Shown: positions 1-7,067 of the stretch, one piece after another
How positions within the stretch are numbered: position 1 is the stretch's first letter
How the letters are laid out: every line of letters starts with the position of its first letter
Program-made: the position numbers and the translations under genes
The notes under the pieces: model-generated
Database searches by the model: none
Seen by the model: only the letters and a program-made list of their open reading frames with translations
What the model was told of the DNA's origin: nothing
Origin: Flagellimonas chongwuensis
GTDB lineage: Bacteria; Bacteroidota; Bacteroidia; Flavobacteriales; Flavobacteriaceae
DNA: 64,000 nt
Assembly: GCF_013376415.1 (NCBI RefSeq)
Contig: NZ_WYET01000007.1
Coordinates: forward strand, 1-64,000
Direction of reading: 5' to 3'

Positions 1-35
1 GGGTCATCAATGTTGACGGAATCGAAACTTCCCAT
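1..35 (-). CDS. possible 5' end of a minus-strand gene, cut by the left edge
   Basis: A minus-strand ATG at 35 opens a frame of 12 residues (MGSFDSVNIDDP) that is still open at the window edge. A match to the Bacteroidota -7 box, TAAGTTTG, lies upstream on the same strand at 100-107, and a purine-rich stretch (AGAGAGGAACAAGG) precedes the ATG. Only 12 codons are visible, so neither the family nor the existence of the gene is secure. Confidence 0.3.
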   Translation of the reverse strand, partial: MGSFDSVNIDD

Positions 36-99
36 GGCTATATTGACCTTGTTCCTCTCTTTTGTTCTTTCTGATTTATGACTATAATTTAATCAGAAT

Positions 100-107
100 C
101 AAACTTA
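100..107 (-). promoter_or_regulatory. candidate -7 box TAAGTTTG for the left-edge minus gene
   Basis: The reverse complement of 100-107 reads TAAGTTTG and matches the Bacteroidota TAnnTTTG consensus. It lies about 65 bases upstream of the possible minus-strand start at 35. No convincing -33 TTG element was found. Confidence 0.3.
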
Positions 108-143
108 AGATGGCTATAAGTAATTGCTTGTTCTCGCCTACTT

Positions 144-167
144 CTGAAAATCTTCACGGATTTTCAG
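144..167. repeat. perfect 9-bp inverted repeat, first of three palindromes at the left edge
   Basis: CTGAAAATC (144-152) and GATTTTCAG (159-167) are perfect reverse complements around a 6-base loop. Two more palindromes follow, an imperfect 14-mer GTTAAGCGCTAAAC at 187-200 and 8-bp arms ATGACCGA/TCGGTCAT at 213-236. Three hairpins in under 100 non-coding bases resemble the folded attC-like sites of gene cassettes, though no integrase is present here. Confidence 0.6.
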
Positions 168-212
168 TTTAGTATGTACTTGCTAAGTTAAGCGCTAAAC
201 GACTCACTACTC

Positions 213-236
213 ATGACCGAAACCGTTCTCGGTCAT
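213..236. repeat. 8-bp inverted repeat directly upstream of the VOC gene
   Basis: ATGACCGA at 213-220 pairs perfectly with TCGGTCAT at 229-236. An upstream in-frame ATG of the VOC gene falls inside this hairpin, which is one reason to prefer the later ATG at 273 as the real start. Confidence 0.55.
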
Positions 237-272
237 TTAAAATTACTATCAACAAAAACCAAAAGAATCATT

Positions 273-638
273 ATGAATGCACAATTTGAAGCAGGAATTA
301 ACATAGCAATAAAGATTCCCAAAAGTAAATATGAGAAAACGGTTGCCTTTTACAGAGATATCTTAAAGTTGGATGTGGAAGAAAGACCAATTACCAATCC
401 AACTGTATCAAAAACCCATGAAGTGAAATTTGGAAATAATGTAATTTGGTTAGACTGTGTGGATAATTATACACATTCGGAAACTTGGTTACAACTTACA
501 GTACCGAATGTAGAACAAGCCACAAGCTATTTAAAATCGAAAGGAGTAGAAACCTGTGATGAACTTGAAGAGCTTCCAGAAGATATGCACTGGATTCAAG
601 ACCCGGCAGGAACAGTTTTCAATCTGCAAAAGAGATAA
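273..638 (+). CDS. VOC family (glyoxalase/bleomycin resistance-fold) protein
   Basis: A single vicinal-oxygen-chelate domain of about 121 residues. The visible signs are the opening beta strand with a following Y-x-x-T-V-A-F-Y-R-D-I-L-K-L helix start, and the closing strand ending D-P-A-G-T-V-F-N-L, both typical of glyoxalase-like proteins. Family members bind a metal with H/E residues and act on diverse small molecules; the substrate cannot be read here. The frame is open from an ATG at 213, but that ATG lies inside an inverted repeat, so I take the ATG at 273 (MNAQFEAG). The gene stands alone, with palindromic non-coding DNA upstream. Confidence 0.85.
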   Translation: MNAQFEAGINIAIKIPKSKYEKTVAFYRDILKLDVEERPITNPTVSKTHEVKFGNNVIWLDCVDNYTHSETWLQLTVPNVEQATSYLKSKGVETCDELEELPEDMHWIQDPAGTVFNLQKR

Positions 639-718
639 AAATAACGGTTTAACCAAAAACAAAATCATATCAGCGACCGCTATGCGGAATGTTTATTAAC
701 CAAACAAGAATGTAAAAA

Positions 719-1024
719 ATGAAAATTACGCGAATTTGGCACGGAATAACCAATTCGGAATATGCCGATGAATATTTAAAGTACGTGGAAGAAACTGGGC
801 TTTCCGATTATAGGAACGTGGACGGAAATTTATCTGCAAAAATATTGAGGCGAATAGATAGAGATAAGTGTCACTTTCTGACTGTAACCGAATGGGACTC
901 ATATGAAAGTATAAAAAAATTTGCCGGAGATGATTTCGAAAAAGCAAGGTATTACGAGGAGGACAAAAAATATCTTTTAGAGTTTGAGGAGAAGGTAGCT
1001 CACTATGAAACTTTTGAATATTAA
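719..1024 (+). CDS. antibiotic biosynthesis monooxygenase-like (dimeric alpha/beta barrel) protein
   Basis: A 101-residue protein with the layout of ABM/heme-degrading-type barrels: N-terminal strand M-K-I-T-R-I-W-H-G, a helix, a central strand H-F-L-T-V-T-E-W-D-S followed by Y-E-S-I-K-K-F-A-G, and a C-terminal H-Y-E-T-F-E-Y strand. These proteins act as small dimers on quinones, heme or aldehydes, or serve no known catalytic role. It stands alone with about 80 bases of non-coding DNA before it and 150 after it, in an array of small unrelated + strand genes. Function beyond the fold is unknown. Confidence 0.7.
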   Translation: MKITRIWHGITNSEYADEYLKYVEETGLSDYRNVDGNLSAKILRRIDRDKCHFLTVTEWDSYESIKKFAGDDFEKARYYEEDKKYLLEFEEKVAHYETFEY

Positions 1025-1125
1025 GAAACAGTACACTCAACAATATATAACCTCAAATACGGAGCATTGAACTATGATCCAAACCACTCGGATTTGCTAC
1101 CGCCCCTTCTAATGTAACAACTTCA

Positions 1126-1150
1126 GGTTTGCTTCGTCTTAAAGCAAACC
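1126..1150. repeat. perfect 9-bp inverted repeat upstream of the serine hydrolase
   Basis: GGTTTGCTT (1126-1134) and AAGCAAACC (1142-1150) pair perfectly across a 7-base loop. The hairpin lies in the 150-base gap between two unrelated accessory genes and is not followed by a T-run on either strand, so it is not an obvious terminator. Confidence 0.6.
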
Positions 1151-1174
1151 GTCAATTCATTTAGAAGAAGTAAA

Positions 1175-2218
1175 ATGAAATCTATTTACATTACCTGTAC
1201 CCTAGTATTGTTTTTTAGCAACCTAATGGCTCAAAAAACAGAACCATCCCATAAAGAGATTGAACAAGAAGTCAACACGTGGTTGGAAGAGACAAAAGTA
1301 CCCGGAATAGCCATTGCACAAATTGAGAATGGTAAAGTGGTCCAAACCGTTCTCAAGGGAGTGGACGCCCAGGGCAATGAGATTACATCTTCCACCATTT
1401 TTGATGTGGCATCGCTAACCAAGACAATCACCACTTTAGCGGTTTTAAAACTTGCAGAGCAGAAGCAAATGGATTTAGATGAACCCTTATACAAATTTTG
1501 GATTGACCCGGATATCCAAAATGATGTAAGACATCAAAAGTTGACTCCACGAACTATTCTAAGCCACAGAAGTGGGTTCAAAAACTGGAGGTACATGTAT
1601 GAAGACGAAAAATTATCCTTTGACTTTGAACCCGGAGAGAAATTCCAGTATTCTGGAGAAGGGTTTGAATACTTGCGAAGAGCCTTGGAACATAAATTTG
1701 AGACCTCATTTGAAGAGCTGGTAGACACGCTTGTTTTTAAACCCATCGGAATGGAAAACAGCACTTTAGTCTGGAATAAAAAAATGGAAAACCTTGATTT
1801 TGCAGGCTCTCACAACAACGAAGGCCAAGCTTATGATTATGAAAAATCATATAAAGCCAATGCAGCAGATAATTTACTGACTGATTTGTCGGATTTTATC
1901 AAACTGACAAAATCATTGCTTAACGAATCTTACCTTAACGGTTCTCTGTTTGAAGAAATGGGACGACCCCACTCAAAAGTTCGGGAAGGTATTGATTTTG
2001 GGTTGGGGTGGATTGTATTTCAAGACCTACCTAATGATGAATATGCCCTATTCAATGCAGGCAGTGATCAAGGGGTGAACTCCTTAGTGGTTATTCTACC
2101 AAAATCAAATAGGGGTTTAATAGTTATGACCAATGGGGATAACGGAAGAGGGCTTGCCATGAAAGCAATTTCTGTATTTCTTGAAGATTCAGGCAATCAA
2201 ATCTTAGAACGTTTTTAA
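1175..2218 (+). CDS. secreted serine hydrolase, beta-lactamase (class C-like) family
   Basis: The 347-residue product starts with a signal peptide ending near S-N-L-M-A-Q (residue 20). The catalytic S-x-x-K motif is S80-L-T-K83 and the second-box tyrosine is Y159 in Y-S-G-E-G-F. The usual third box (K-T-G or H-x-G) is not clear; N-A-G-S-D-Q-G-V occupies the corresponding place. Such proteins are periplasmic or outer-surface esterases, peptidases or beta-lactamase relatives, and most do not give drug resistance. The gene is flanked by hairpin-containing spacers in the accessory array. Class assignment is firm; substrate is unknown. Confidence 0.88.
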   Translation: MKSIYITCTLVLFFSNLMAQKTEPSHKEIEQEVNTWLEETKVPGIAIAQIENGKVVQTVLKGVDAQGNEITSSTIFDVASLTKTITTLAVLKLAEQKQMDLDEPLYKFWIDPDIQNDVRHQKLTPRTILSHRSGFKNWRYMYEDEKLSFDFEPGEKFQYSGEGFEYLRRALEHKFETSFEELVDTLVFKPIGMENSTLVWNKKMENLDFAGSHNNEGQAYDYEKSYKANAADNLLTDLSDFIKLTKSLLNESYLNGSLFEEMGRPHSKVREGIDFGLGWIVFQDLPNDEYALFNAGSDQGVNSLVVILPKSNRGLIVMTNGDNGRGLAMKAISVFLEDSGNQILERF

Positions 2219-2276
2219 AAATTAAATCACGTTATCCTTATAAATTTGCGTCTCCTAACACTCACGCCACACTGGC

Positions 2277-2287
2277 TATAATTCATT
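2277..2287 (+). repeat. direct repeat copy 1 (TATAATTCATT) before the SRPBCC gene
   Basis: TATAATTCATT occurs here and again at 2770-2780, on either side of the SRPBCC gene. Each copy is followed within about 12 bases by TCCTGCC. The two copies bound a unit of about 493 bp containing one gene. Confidence 0.5.
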
Positions 2288-2347
2288 ACTTCCCTCCTGC
2301 CTTAAACTAAATTCCCTACTTTTAAGACAACAAATACGTGAAGAAAT

Positions 2348-2758
2348 ATGAATAGAATAGCGGTCAAAGTTTCTGTTAAAGCTAACATTGACAAAGTTTG
2401 GAATTATTGGACAGCTCCGGAGCATATTAAGAACTGGAATTTTGCAACGGACGAATGGTGTTGTCCAAAAGTTGAGAACAATCTTCGACCGAATGAAAAA
2501 TTTTCGTGGCGAATGGAAGCTAAAGATGGTAGTATGGGATTTGATTTTGAGGGAACATATAACCAAATCGTTGAAAAAGAATTGATTTCATATAAGATGT
2601 CGGACGGACGAAAAGTTGACATTGAATTCACTCAAAACGGAAATGAAATTCAAGTCAGTGAAACCTTTGATACAGAGGGAACGAATTCTGACGAACAGCA
2701 GCGTGCAGGCTGGCAAGCTATACTAGGGAATTTTAAAAAATACGTTGAATCCGAATAA
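2348..2758 (+). CDS. SRPBCC (AHSA1-like) domain protein
   Basis: A 136-residue single-domain protein with the START/Bet v1-like pattern of AHSA1 proteins: V-K-A-N-I-D-K-V-W-N-Y-W near the N-terminus, a W-N-F-A-T-D-E-W-C-C-P segment, a central F-S-W-R-M-E-A-K-D-G region and the C-terminal R-A-G-W-Q-A-I-L-G-N-F amphipathic helix. The family binds hydrophobic ligands or acts as a co-chaperone; the bacterial role is usually undefined. The gene is a lone unit bracketed by short direct repeats at 2277 and 2770. Confidence 0.85.
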   Translation: MNRIAVKVSVKANIDKVWNYWTAPEHIKNWNFATDEWCCPKVENNLRPNEKFSWRMEAKDGSMGFDFEGTYNQIVEKELISYKMSDGRKVDIEFTQNGNEIQVSETFDTEGTNSDEQQRAGWQAILGNFKKYVESE

Positions 2759-2769
2759 GAAATGTAAAT

Positions 2770-2780
2770 ATAATTCATTG
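2770..2780 (+). repeat. direct repeat copy 2 (TATAATTCATT) after the SRPBCC gene
   Basis: Second exact copy of the 11-mer at 2277-2287, starting 11 bases after the SRPBCC stop codon and likewise followed by TCCTGCC. Confidence 0.5.
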
Positions 2781-2811
2781 CCCTTCCTGCCCTCAATTAA
2801 ACAACAATACT

Positions 2812-2819
2812 AATTTTGT
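2812..2819 (+). promoter_or_regulatory. candidate -7 box TAATTTTG upstream of the first Crp/Fnr gene
   Basis: TAATTTTG matches TAnnTTTG and precedes the regulator start at 2912 by about 92 bases, implying a long leader. No clear -33 element. Confidence 0.35.
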
Positions 2820-2911
2820 ACTGCAGCCAAGGCCCACCAGCCACCATGTTATCACAACCAGGTCCGTTGGAAGACCATTGTATGCAACCCTAAGAATCCG
2901 CGATCAAAATA

Positions 2912-3487
2912 ATGAACGAGCATCCTTTAAGAAAACAAATAGAAGAAATTGTAAAACTGAACGATACAGAATTTGACTTTGTACTGGAGCATTTTCAAAA
3001 AAAATCGTTCAAAAAACATCAAATAGTTTTGCACGAGGGCGACTATGCCCATTTTGAGTTTTTCGTGGTTAAAGGATTAATGAGGGTTTCAAGACTTGAC
3101 TTTGATGGAAAGGAACATATCTTACAATTTGGAATGGAAAATTGGTGGATTACGGATGCCGAAGCATTTCACCACAAAACCAAATCGACACTGATCGTTG
3201 ACTGCCTTGAAGATACCGAAACACTTTCACTTACGTTGGAGAACAAAGAAAAATTGAGCAGCGAACTCCCCAAAATGCGAGACTTTTTCCTCAAAAAAAC
3301 GACCAATGGCTACATTGCCCTTCAAAAACGAATCCTCTGCTTTTTAAGCAGTAACGCCAACGACCGGTACCATAACCTCATTACTTTATATCCAGGTTTG
3401 ATTCAGAGGGTTCCTAAAGCAATGATAGCTTCCTACCTTGGCGTTACCCGAGAAACATTGAGCCGCCTCTCGAAAACCGAAGCGTAG
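2912..3487 (+). CDS. Crp/Fnr family transcriptional regulator
   Basis: A 191-residue protein with an N-terminal cyclic-nucleotide-binding-type beta roll (residues about 15-110; H-E-G-D-Y-A-H-F-E-F-F-V-V-K-G-L is the usual G-x-x-x-x-x-x-x-x-V-x-x-G region) and a short C-terminal helix-turn-helix ending I-A-S-Y-L-G-V-T-R-E-T-L-S-R-L, the Crp recognition-helix signature. The R-E-T-L-S-R motif is standard in Bacteroidota Crp-like regulators. A perfect TGTGA-N6-TCACA palindrome begins 2 bases after its stop codon and lies before the MFS gene, so the likely regulon is that MFS/aldo-keto reductase pair. The effector is unknown. Confidence 0.9.
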   Translation: MNEHPLRKQIEEIVKLNDTEFDFVLEHFQKKSFKKHQIVLHEGDYAHFEFFVVKGLMRVSRLDFDGKEHILQFGMENWWITDAEAFHHKTKSTLIVDCLEDTETLSLTLENKEKLSSELPKMRDFFLKKTTNGYIALQKRILCFLSSNANDRYHNLITLYPGLIQRVPKAMIASYLGVTRETLSRLSKTEA

Positions 3488-3489
3488 AA

Positions 3490-3505
3490 TGTGACATTTC
3501 TCACA
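3490..3505. promoter_or_regulatory. Crp-like operator TGTGA-N6-TCACA
   Basis: TGTGACATTTCTCACA has perfect half-sites TGTGA and TCACA around 6 bases, the same architecture as the enterobacterial CRP site. It lies between the Crp/Fnr-family gene (stop 3487) and the MFS gene (ATG 3562). An xAnnTTTG-type box, ATCTTTG, follows at 3510-3516, and another, GAACTTTG, at 3550-3557. Depending on which is used, the site would overlap the promoter or sit upstream of it. Confidence 0.6.
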
Positions 3506-3561
3506 CCAAATCTTTGACAAATGTCCTGTTGGGCCTGCCATACCCATCGGAACTTTGTCGT

Positions 3562-4755
3562 ATGAAAAATAACAGTGCATTAGCTGCAGAACAGAGCCGA
3601 ATGCCCATTGCCATTTGGGCGTTGACACTGAGTGTCTTTGCCATCGGAACCACCGAGGTGGTTATGATCGGCCTCTTGCCCACCATTGCCAAAGAATTTT
3701 CAATAAGTGTAGCCTCGGCAGGTTGGCTGGTAACTTCCTATGCCATTGGTGTAGCAATAGGCGGACCTATTGTTACCGTGTTTACCAATCAAGTGGACCG
3801 CAAAAAATTACTTTTTTCCATAGTACTGCTCTTTGTGGTCAGTAATGGTTTAGCCTCCGTTTCATTCAATTTTATCCTTTTGGTTATTGCAAGAGTTATG
3901 TCGGGCGTTGCACATGGAGTATTTATGGGCATTGGAGCGAATATTGCCAGTAGTATGGTTTCCAAAGAAAAAAGAGCTTCAGCAATTGCGGTTATGTTCA
4001 CAGGCTTAACCGTTGGTATGGTAACCGGTGTTCCTTTGGGAACATACATTGGTCAGCAATTTGGATGGCGATATACCTTTGGTGGAATCGCCGCCATAGG
4101 ATTTATTTGTTTGTTGGCAAACCAGCTTTGGTTACCAAATGGTATGAAACAGAGCGATCCCATTCGGCTTAAAGACCAATTTAAGGTCTTGGGAAACAAG
4201 TCAATGCTACTGGGTTTTTCCATCACACTATTCTCGTTTGCGGCAATTTTTGGAACATTTACCTATTTATCACCTTTATTGGGAACCATTTCAGGGTTTT
4301 CGGAAAATCAAATTACCCTAATATTGTTACTTTATGGGATTGCCGTAGCATTTGGAAACCTTCTGGGTGGAAAGTTCTCCAATAAAAACCCGGCCCAAAA
4401 ACTCCTTCTCTTGTTCACAATACTATTGATTACGTTTGGAGTGATGTTTACCTTATTGCCTTATAAAATTCCTGCTCTCCTTTTGGTCGCAGCAATGGGT
4501 TTTATTGGCTTTGCAACCGTTCCCGGGATGCAGTTGTATCTCATCCAACTTTCAGAAAAATATCTACCGGGCACCGAAGACGTTTCTTCAGTCTTGAATA
4601 TTTCCGCCTTCAATATTGGTATCGCATTGGGTTCTGCCATTGGTGGAACGCTCATCTCAACCGCATTGGGATTATCCTCAATCACATTGATGAGTGCGAC
4701 CTTCTTGGTAATCGCTATCATAATGACCATCATCAGTATAAAAAGAGAAAAATAA
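3562..4755 (+). CDS. MFS transporter (DHA1/AraJ-like efflux family)
   Basis: A protein of about 397 residues with roughly 12 hydrophobic segments. Loop 2-3 carries the MFS motif A remnant N-Q-V-D-R-K-K-L-L, and the first segment has the F-A-I-G-T-T-E-V-V-M-I-G-L-L-P stretch typical of AraJ/YdhP-type drug or sugar efflux proteins. The longest frame starts at a TTG (3514) that would lie within the Crp-like promoter region, so I choose the ATG at 3562 (MKNNSALA). The aldo/keto reductase starts 22 bases after the stop, implying an operon. Probably controlled by the adjacent Crp-family regulator. The substrate is unknown. Confidence 0.88.
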   Translation: MKNNSALAAEQSRMPIAIWALTLSVFAIGTTEVVMIGLLPTIAKEFSISVASAGWLVTSYAIGVAIGGPIVTVFTNQVDRKKLLFSIVLLFVVSNGLASVSFNFILLVIARVMSGVAHGVFMGIGANIASSMVSKEKRASAIAVMFTGLTVGMVTGVPLGTYIGQQFGWRYTFGGIAAIGFICLLANQLWLPNGMKQSDPIRLKDQFKVLGNKSMLLGFSITLFSFAAIFGTFTYLSPLLGTISGFSENQITLILLLYGIAVAFGNLLGGKFSNKNPAQKLLLLFTILLITFGVMFTLLPYKIPALLLVAAMGFIGFATVPGMQLYLIQLSEKYLPGTEDVSSVLNISAFNIGIALGSAIGGTLISTALGLSSITLMSATFLVIAIIMTIISIKREK

Positions 4756-4777
4756 TTTTAATATAAAAACAGATAAA

Positions 4778-5776
4778 ATGGAATACAGAAATTTAGGAAA
4801 ATCAGGCTTAAAAGTACCTGTGTTGAGCCTTGGAACAGGCACTTTTGGCGGAACCAATGAATTTTTCCAACGTTGGGGGCAAACTGATGTAAGCGAAGCC
4901 ACACGGCTTACTGACATTTGCCTTGAAAGGGGTGTTAATTTTTTTGACACAGCAAATGTCTATTCAATAGGTGATTCGGAAATTGTTTTGGGAAAAGCGT
5001 TAAAAGGAAAAAGGGAGAAAAGCATCATTTCTACCAAAGCCACATTCCAAATGGGAGAACATCCCAACGAAAGAGGGTCGTCAAGATTCCACTTGATGAA
5101 TGCGCTCGAGGACAGCTTAAGACGATTGGATACCGATTATATCGATTTGTATCTAATGCACGGTTTTGACCAAAATACACCAATTGAAGAAACCTTACGC
5201 ACACTTGATAATATGATAAAAAGTGGCAAGGTACGATATATCGGCTGTTCAAATTTTGCTTCTTGGCAGCTGATGAAATCATTATCAATTTCGGAAAAGC
5301 TCAATTTGGAAAAATATATTGTTTATCAAGGCTACTATTCTCTAATTGGTCGTGATTACGAACAGGAACTGATGCCTCTTTTGGAAGACCAAAAAATGGG
5401 GCTGATGGTTTGGAGTCCTTTGGGTTGGGGACGATTGACGGGAAAAATAAAAAGAGGAATGGAAATGAAGGGCGGTAGAATAAAATCGGGCGGAGATATT
5501 GGCGCACCACCGGTCGAAAACGAATTTCTTCTGAATGTGGTAGATGTTTTGGAAAAAATCAGTAACGAAATTGGAAAATCCATTCCACAGATCGCCATTA
5601 ACTGGTTACTTCAAAACAAAACGGTTTCCAATATCGTCATCGGGGCGAGAAATGAAAAACAACTGCTCTCGAACATCGATTCTGTTGGATGGAGCCTCTC
5701 CAAAGAACACCTAGACCTACTCAACAACATTTCAGAGCAAACACCAATTTATCCACATTGGGTCGGAGAGAGGTAA
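4778..5776 (+). CDS. aldo/keto reductase
   Basis: A 332-residue NADPH-dependent oxidoreductase of the voltage-gated-K-channel-beta/YghZ-like AKR type. The catalytic tetrad is visible as D57 (F-F-D-T-A-N-V-Y), Y62, K87 (I-I-S-T-K-A) and H128 (L-Y-L-M-H-G-F-D). The I-G-C-S-N-F strand and the closing I-V-I-G-A-R-N phosphate-binding segment are also present. It reduces aldehydes or ketones in the cytosol, with the natural substrate unknown. It is the second gene of the MFS operon, so a plausible role is handling a reactive carbonyl compound that the transporter also exports; that link is inference. Confidence 0.92.
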   Translation: MEYRNLGKSGLKVPVLSLGTGTFGGTNEFFQRWGQTDVSEATRLTDICLERGVNFFDTANVYSIGDSEIVLGKALKGKREKSIISTKATFQMGEHPNERGSSRFHLMNALEDSLRRLDTDYIDLYLMHGFDQNTPIEETLRTLDNMIKSGKVRYIGCSNFASWQLMKSLSISEKLNLEKYIVYQGYYSLIGRDYEQELMPLLEDQKMGLMVWSPLGWGRLTGKIKRGMEMKGGRIKSGGDIGAPPVENEFLLNVVDVLEKISNEIGKSIPQIAINWLLQNKTVSNIVIGARNEKQLLSNIDSVGWSLSKEHLDLLNNISEQTPIYPHWVGER

Positions 5777-5795
5777 AAAAGTGACGTTTAGCTTT

Positions 5796-5830
5796 AAGCC
5801 ATAGGAACAAATCCTTCTCTTTGGCTTTTT
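5796..5830 (+). terminator. weak terminator-like hairpin after the aldo/keto reductase
   Basis: AAGCCA (5796-5801) pairs with TGGCTT (5822-5827), extended by an inner AGG/CCT pairing, and is followed by a short T-run. Confidence 0.45.
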
Positions 5831-5902
5831 CATATCTTTAAAACCTAAATATTTGCGTGTAAAATCAGCTACGACCAATACGTGATAGGGTTACCCATGA
5901 TT

Positions 5903-7018
5903 ATGAAAAAAAAGAGAATACCACTAACATTCCTTATTCTGCTCACAATAACAATAAACGGATCGGCTCAAGAAACAACGTTCTTCAATGCTGACGGATT
6001 CTTTTCAATAGGAACACAATCAAACCGAACCGCATCAATAACCTTATTTGACATTGACAAAGATGGGGATTTGGATGCACTCGTTGCAAATGGTAGACAT
6101 TGGGCAGAACAGAATTATATTTATTACAATGATGGTAAAGGAGGCTTTAAAGTAGCTCAACCCATCGGAAAATTTCTTGATGCTTCCTATGCCATCAAAA
6201 GTGCCGACTTCAACAATGATGGGTTTATGGACATTGCTGTCGCCAATGACAACATTCCCAATAAAATTTATTTTGGTTCGCCCAATCAAAACTTTGATCA
6301 TGCAACCTCTTTTGGTTCAATATCGGCTTCGAGAAATCTTGAAATAGTAGATATTGACAATGATGGAGATTTTGACTTAATCCTATCGAATCGAAAAGCT
6401 GAAAACGAAATTTGCTTAAATGATGGAAAGGGAAATTTTGAAAATACAATCGCTTTCGGGAATAAATCCGACCAGACAATACAAACTAAAGCGGTTGACA
6501 TTAATAAAGATGGCTTTTTGGACTTGATAACAGCGGAAAGACAGAGCAAAAATCGAGTTTATATAAATGACGGGAAACAGAATTTTATAAAAATCATAGC
6601 ATTTGGCAATGAAGAGGATCAAACTCGTTCAATCGATATTGGGGATTTTGATAAAGATGGATTCTTGGATATTGTAACTGGAAACTTAGGTTCTAAGAAC
6701 AGTATTTACTTCGGTGATGAAAGCTTGGCTTTCAATCGCGTTTTTGATTTTAAATCAGAACGTAATACTTCCTCGATTAAGATATCTGATTTAAATCAAG
6801 ATGGATATTTGGACATCATTGAGGGAAACTCGGAAGAAAGAAACTATGTTTATTTAGGACAAAAAAATGGAACGTTTAAAGAAATTGGTTTGAGGGAAGA
6901 TTTAATGGACGATACCTATAACATAGAAACAGGGGATTTGAACGGCGATGGTTTTCCAGACATTGTAGAATCGAATTCCGGAACTTGGAACTTATACTAT
7001 AGAACACTAAAAAAATAG
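5903..7018 (+). CDS. secreted FG-GAP/VCBS repeat protein (beta-propeller)
   Basis: A product of about 371 residues with a signal peptide (M-K-K-K-R-I-P-L, hydrophobic core, cleavage near N-G-S-A-Q). It carries seven D-x-[DN]-x-D-G calcium-binding loops of the D-I-D-K-D-G-D-L-D-A-L type, spaced about 45-50 residues apart, ending with D-L-N-G-D-G-F-P-D-I-V. This is the FG-GAP/integrin-alpha-like seven-bladed propeller pattern. The frame is open from GTG 5882, with ATGs at 5897 and 5903; I prefer 5903 because it gives the cleanest signal peptide. Probably an exported Ca-stabilised binding protein. It lacks a visible C-terminal sorting domain. Confidence 0.85.
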   Translation: MKKKRIPLTFLILLTITINGSAQETTFFNADGFFSIGTQSNRTASITLFDIDKDGDLDALVANGRHWAEQNYIYYNDGKGGFKVAQPIGKFLDASYAIKSADFNNDGFMDIAVANDNIPNKIYFGSPNQNFDHATSFGSISASRNLEIVDIDNDGDFDLILSNRKAENEICLNDGKGNFENTIAFGNKSDQTIQTKAVDINKDGFLDLITAERQSKNRVYINDGKQNFIKIIAFGNEEDQTRSIDIGDFDKDGFLDIVTGNLGSKNSIYFGDESLAFNRVFDFKSERNTSSIKISDLNQDGYLDIIEGNSEERNYVYLGQKNGTFKEIGLREDLMDDTYNIETGDLNGDGFPDIVESNSGTWNLYYRTLKK

Positions 7019-7067
7019 CTTTGGGCACAATGTTTAGAAAAAAAATAAAGAACAGAACGGTACTGAA

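Noticed and set aside
726..1043. Minus-strand open frame of about 105 codons opposite the ABM-like gene
   Set aside because: It is the antisense shadow of a better-supported gene, with no recognisable domain and no promoter.
1175..2218. Serine hydrolase as an antibiotic-resistance beta-lactamase
   Set aside because: Only the S-x-x-K and Tyr boxes are clear and the K-T-G box is absent; most such proteins are esterases or peptidases.
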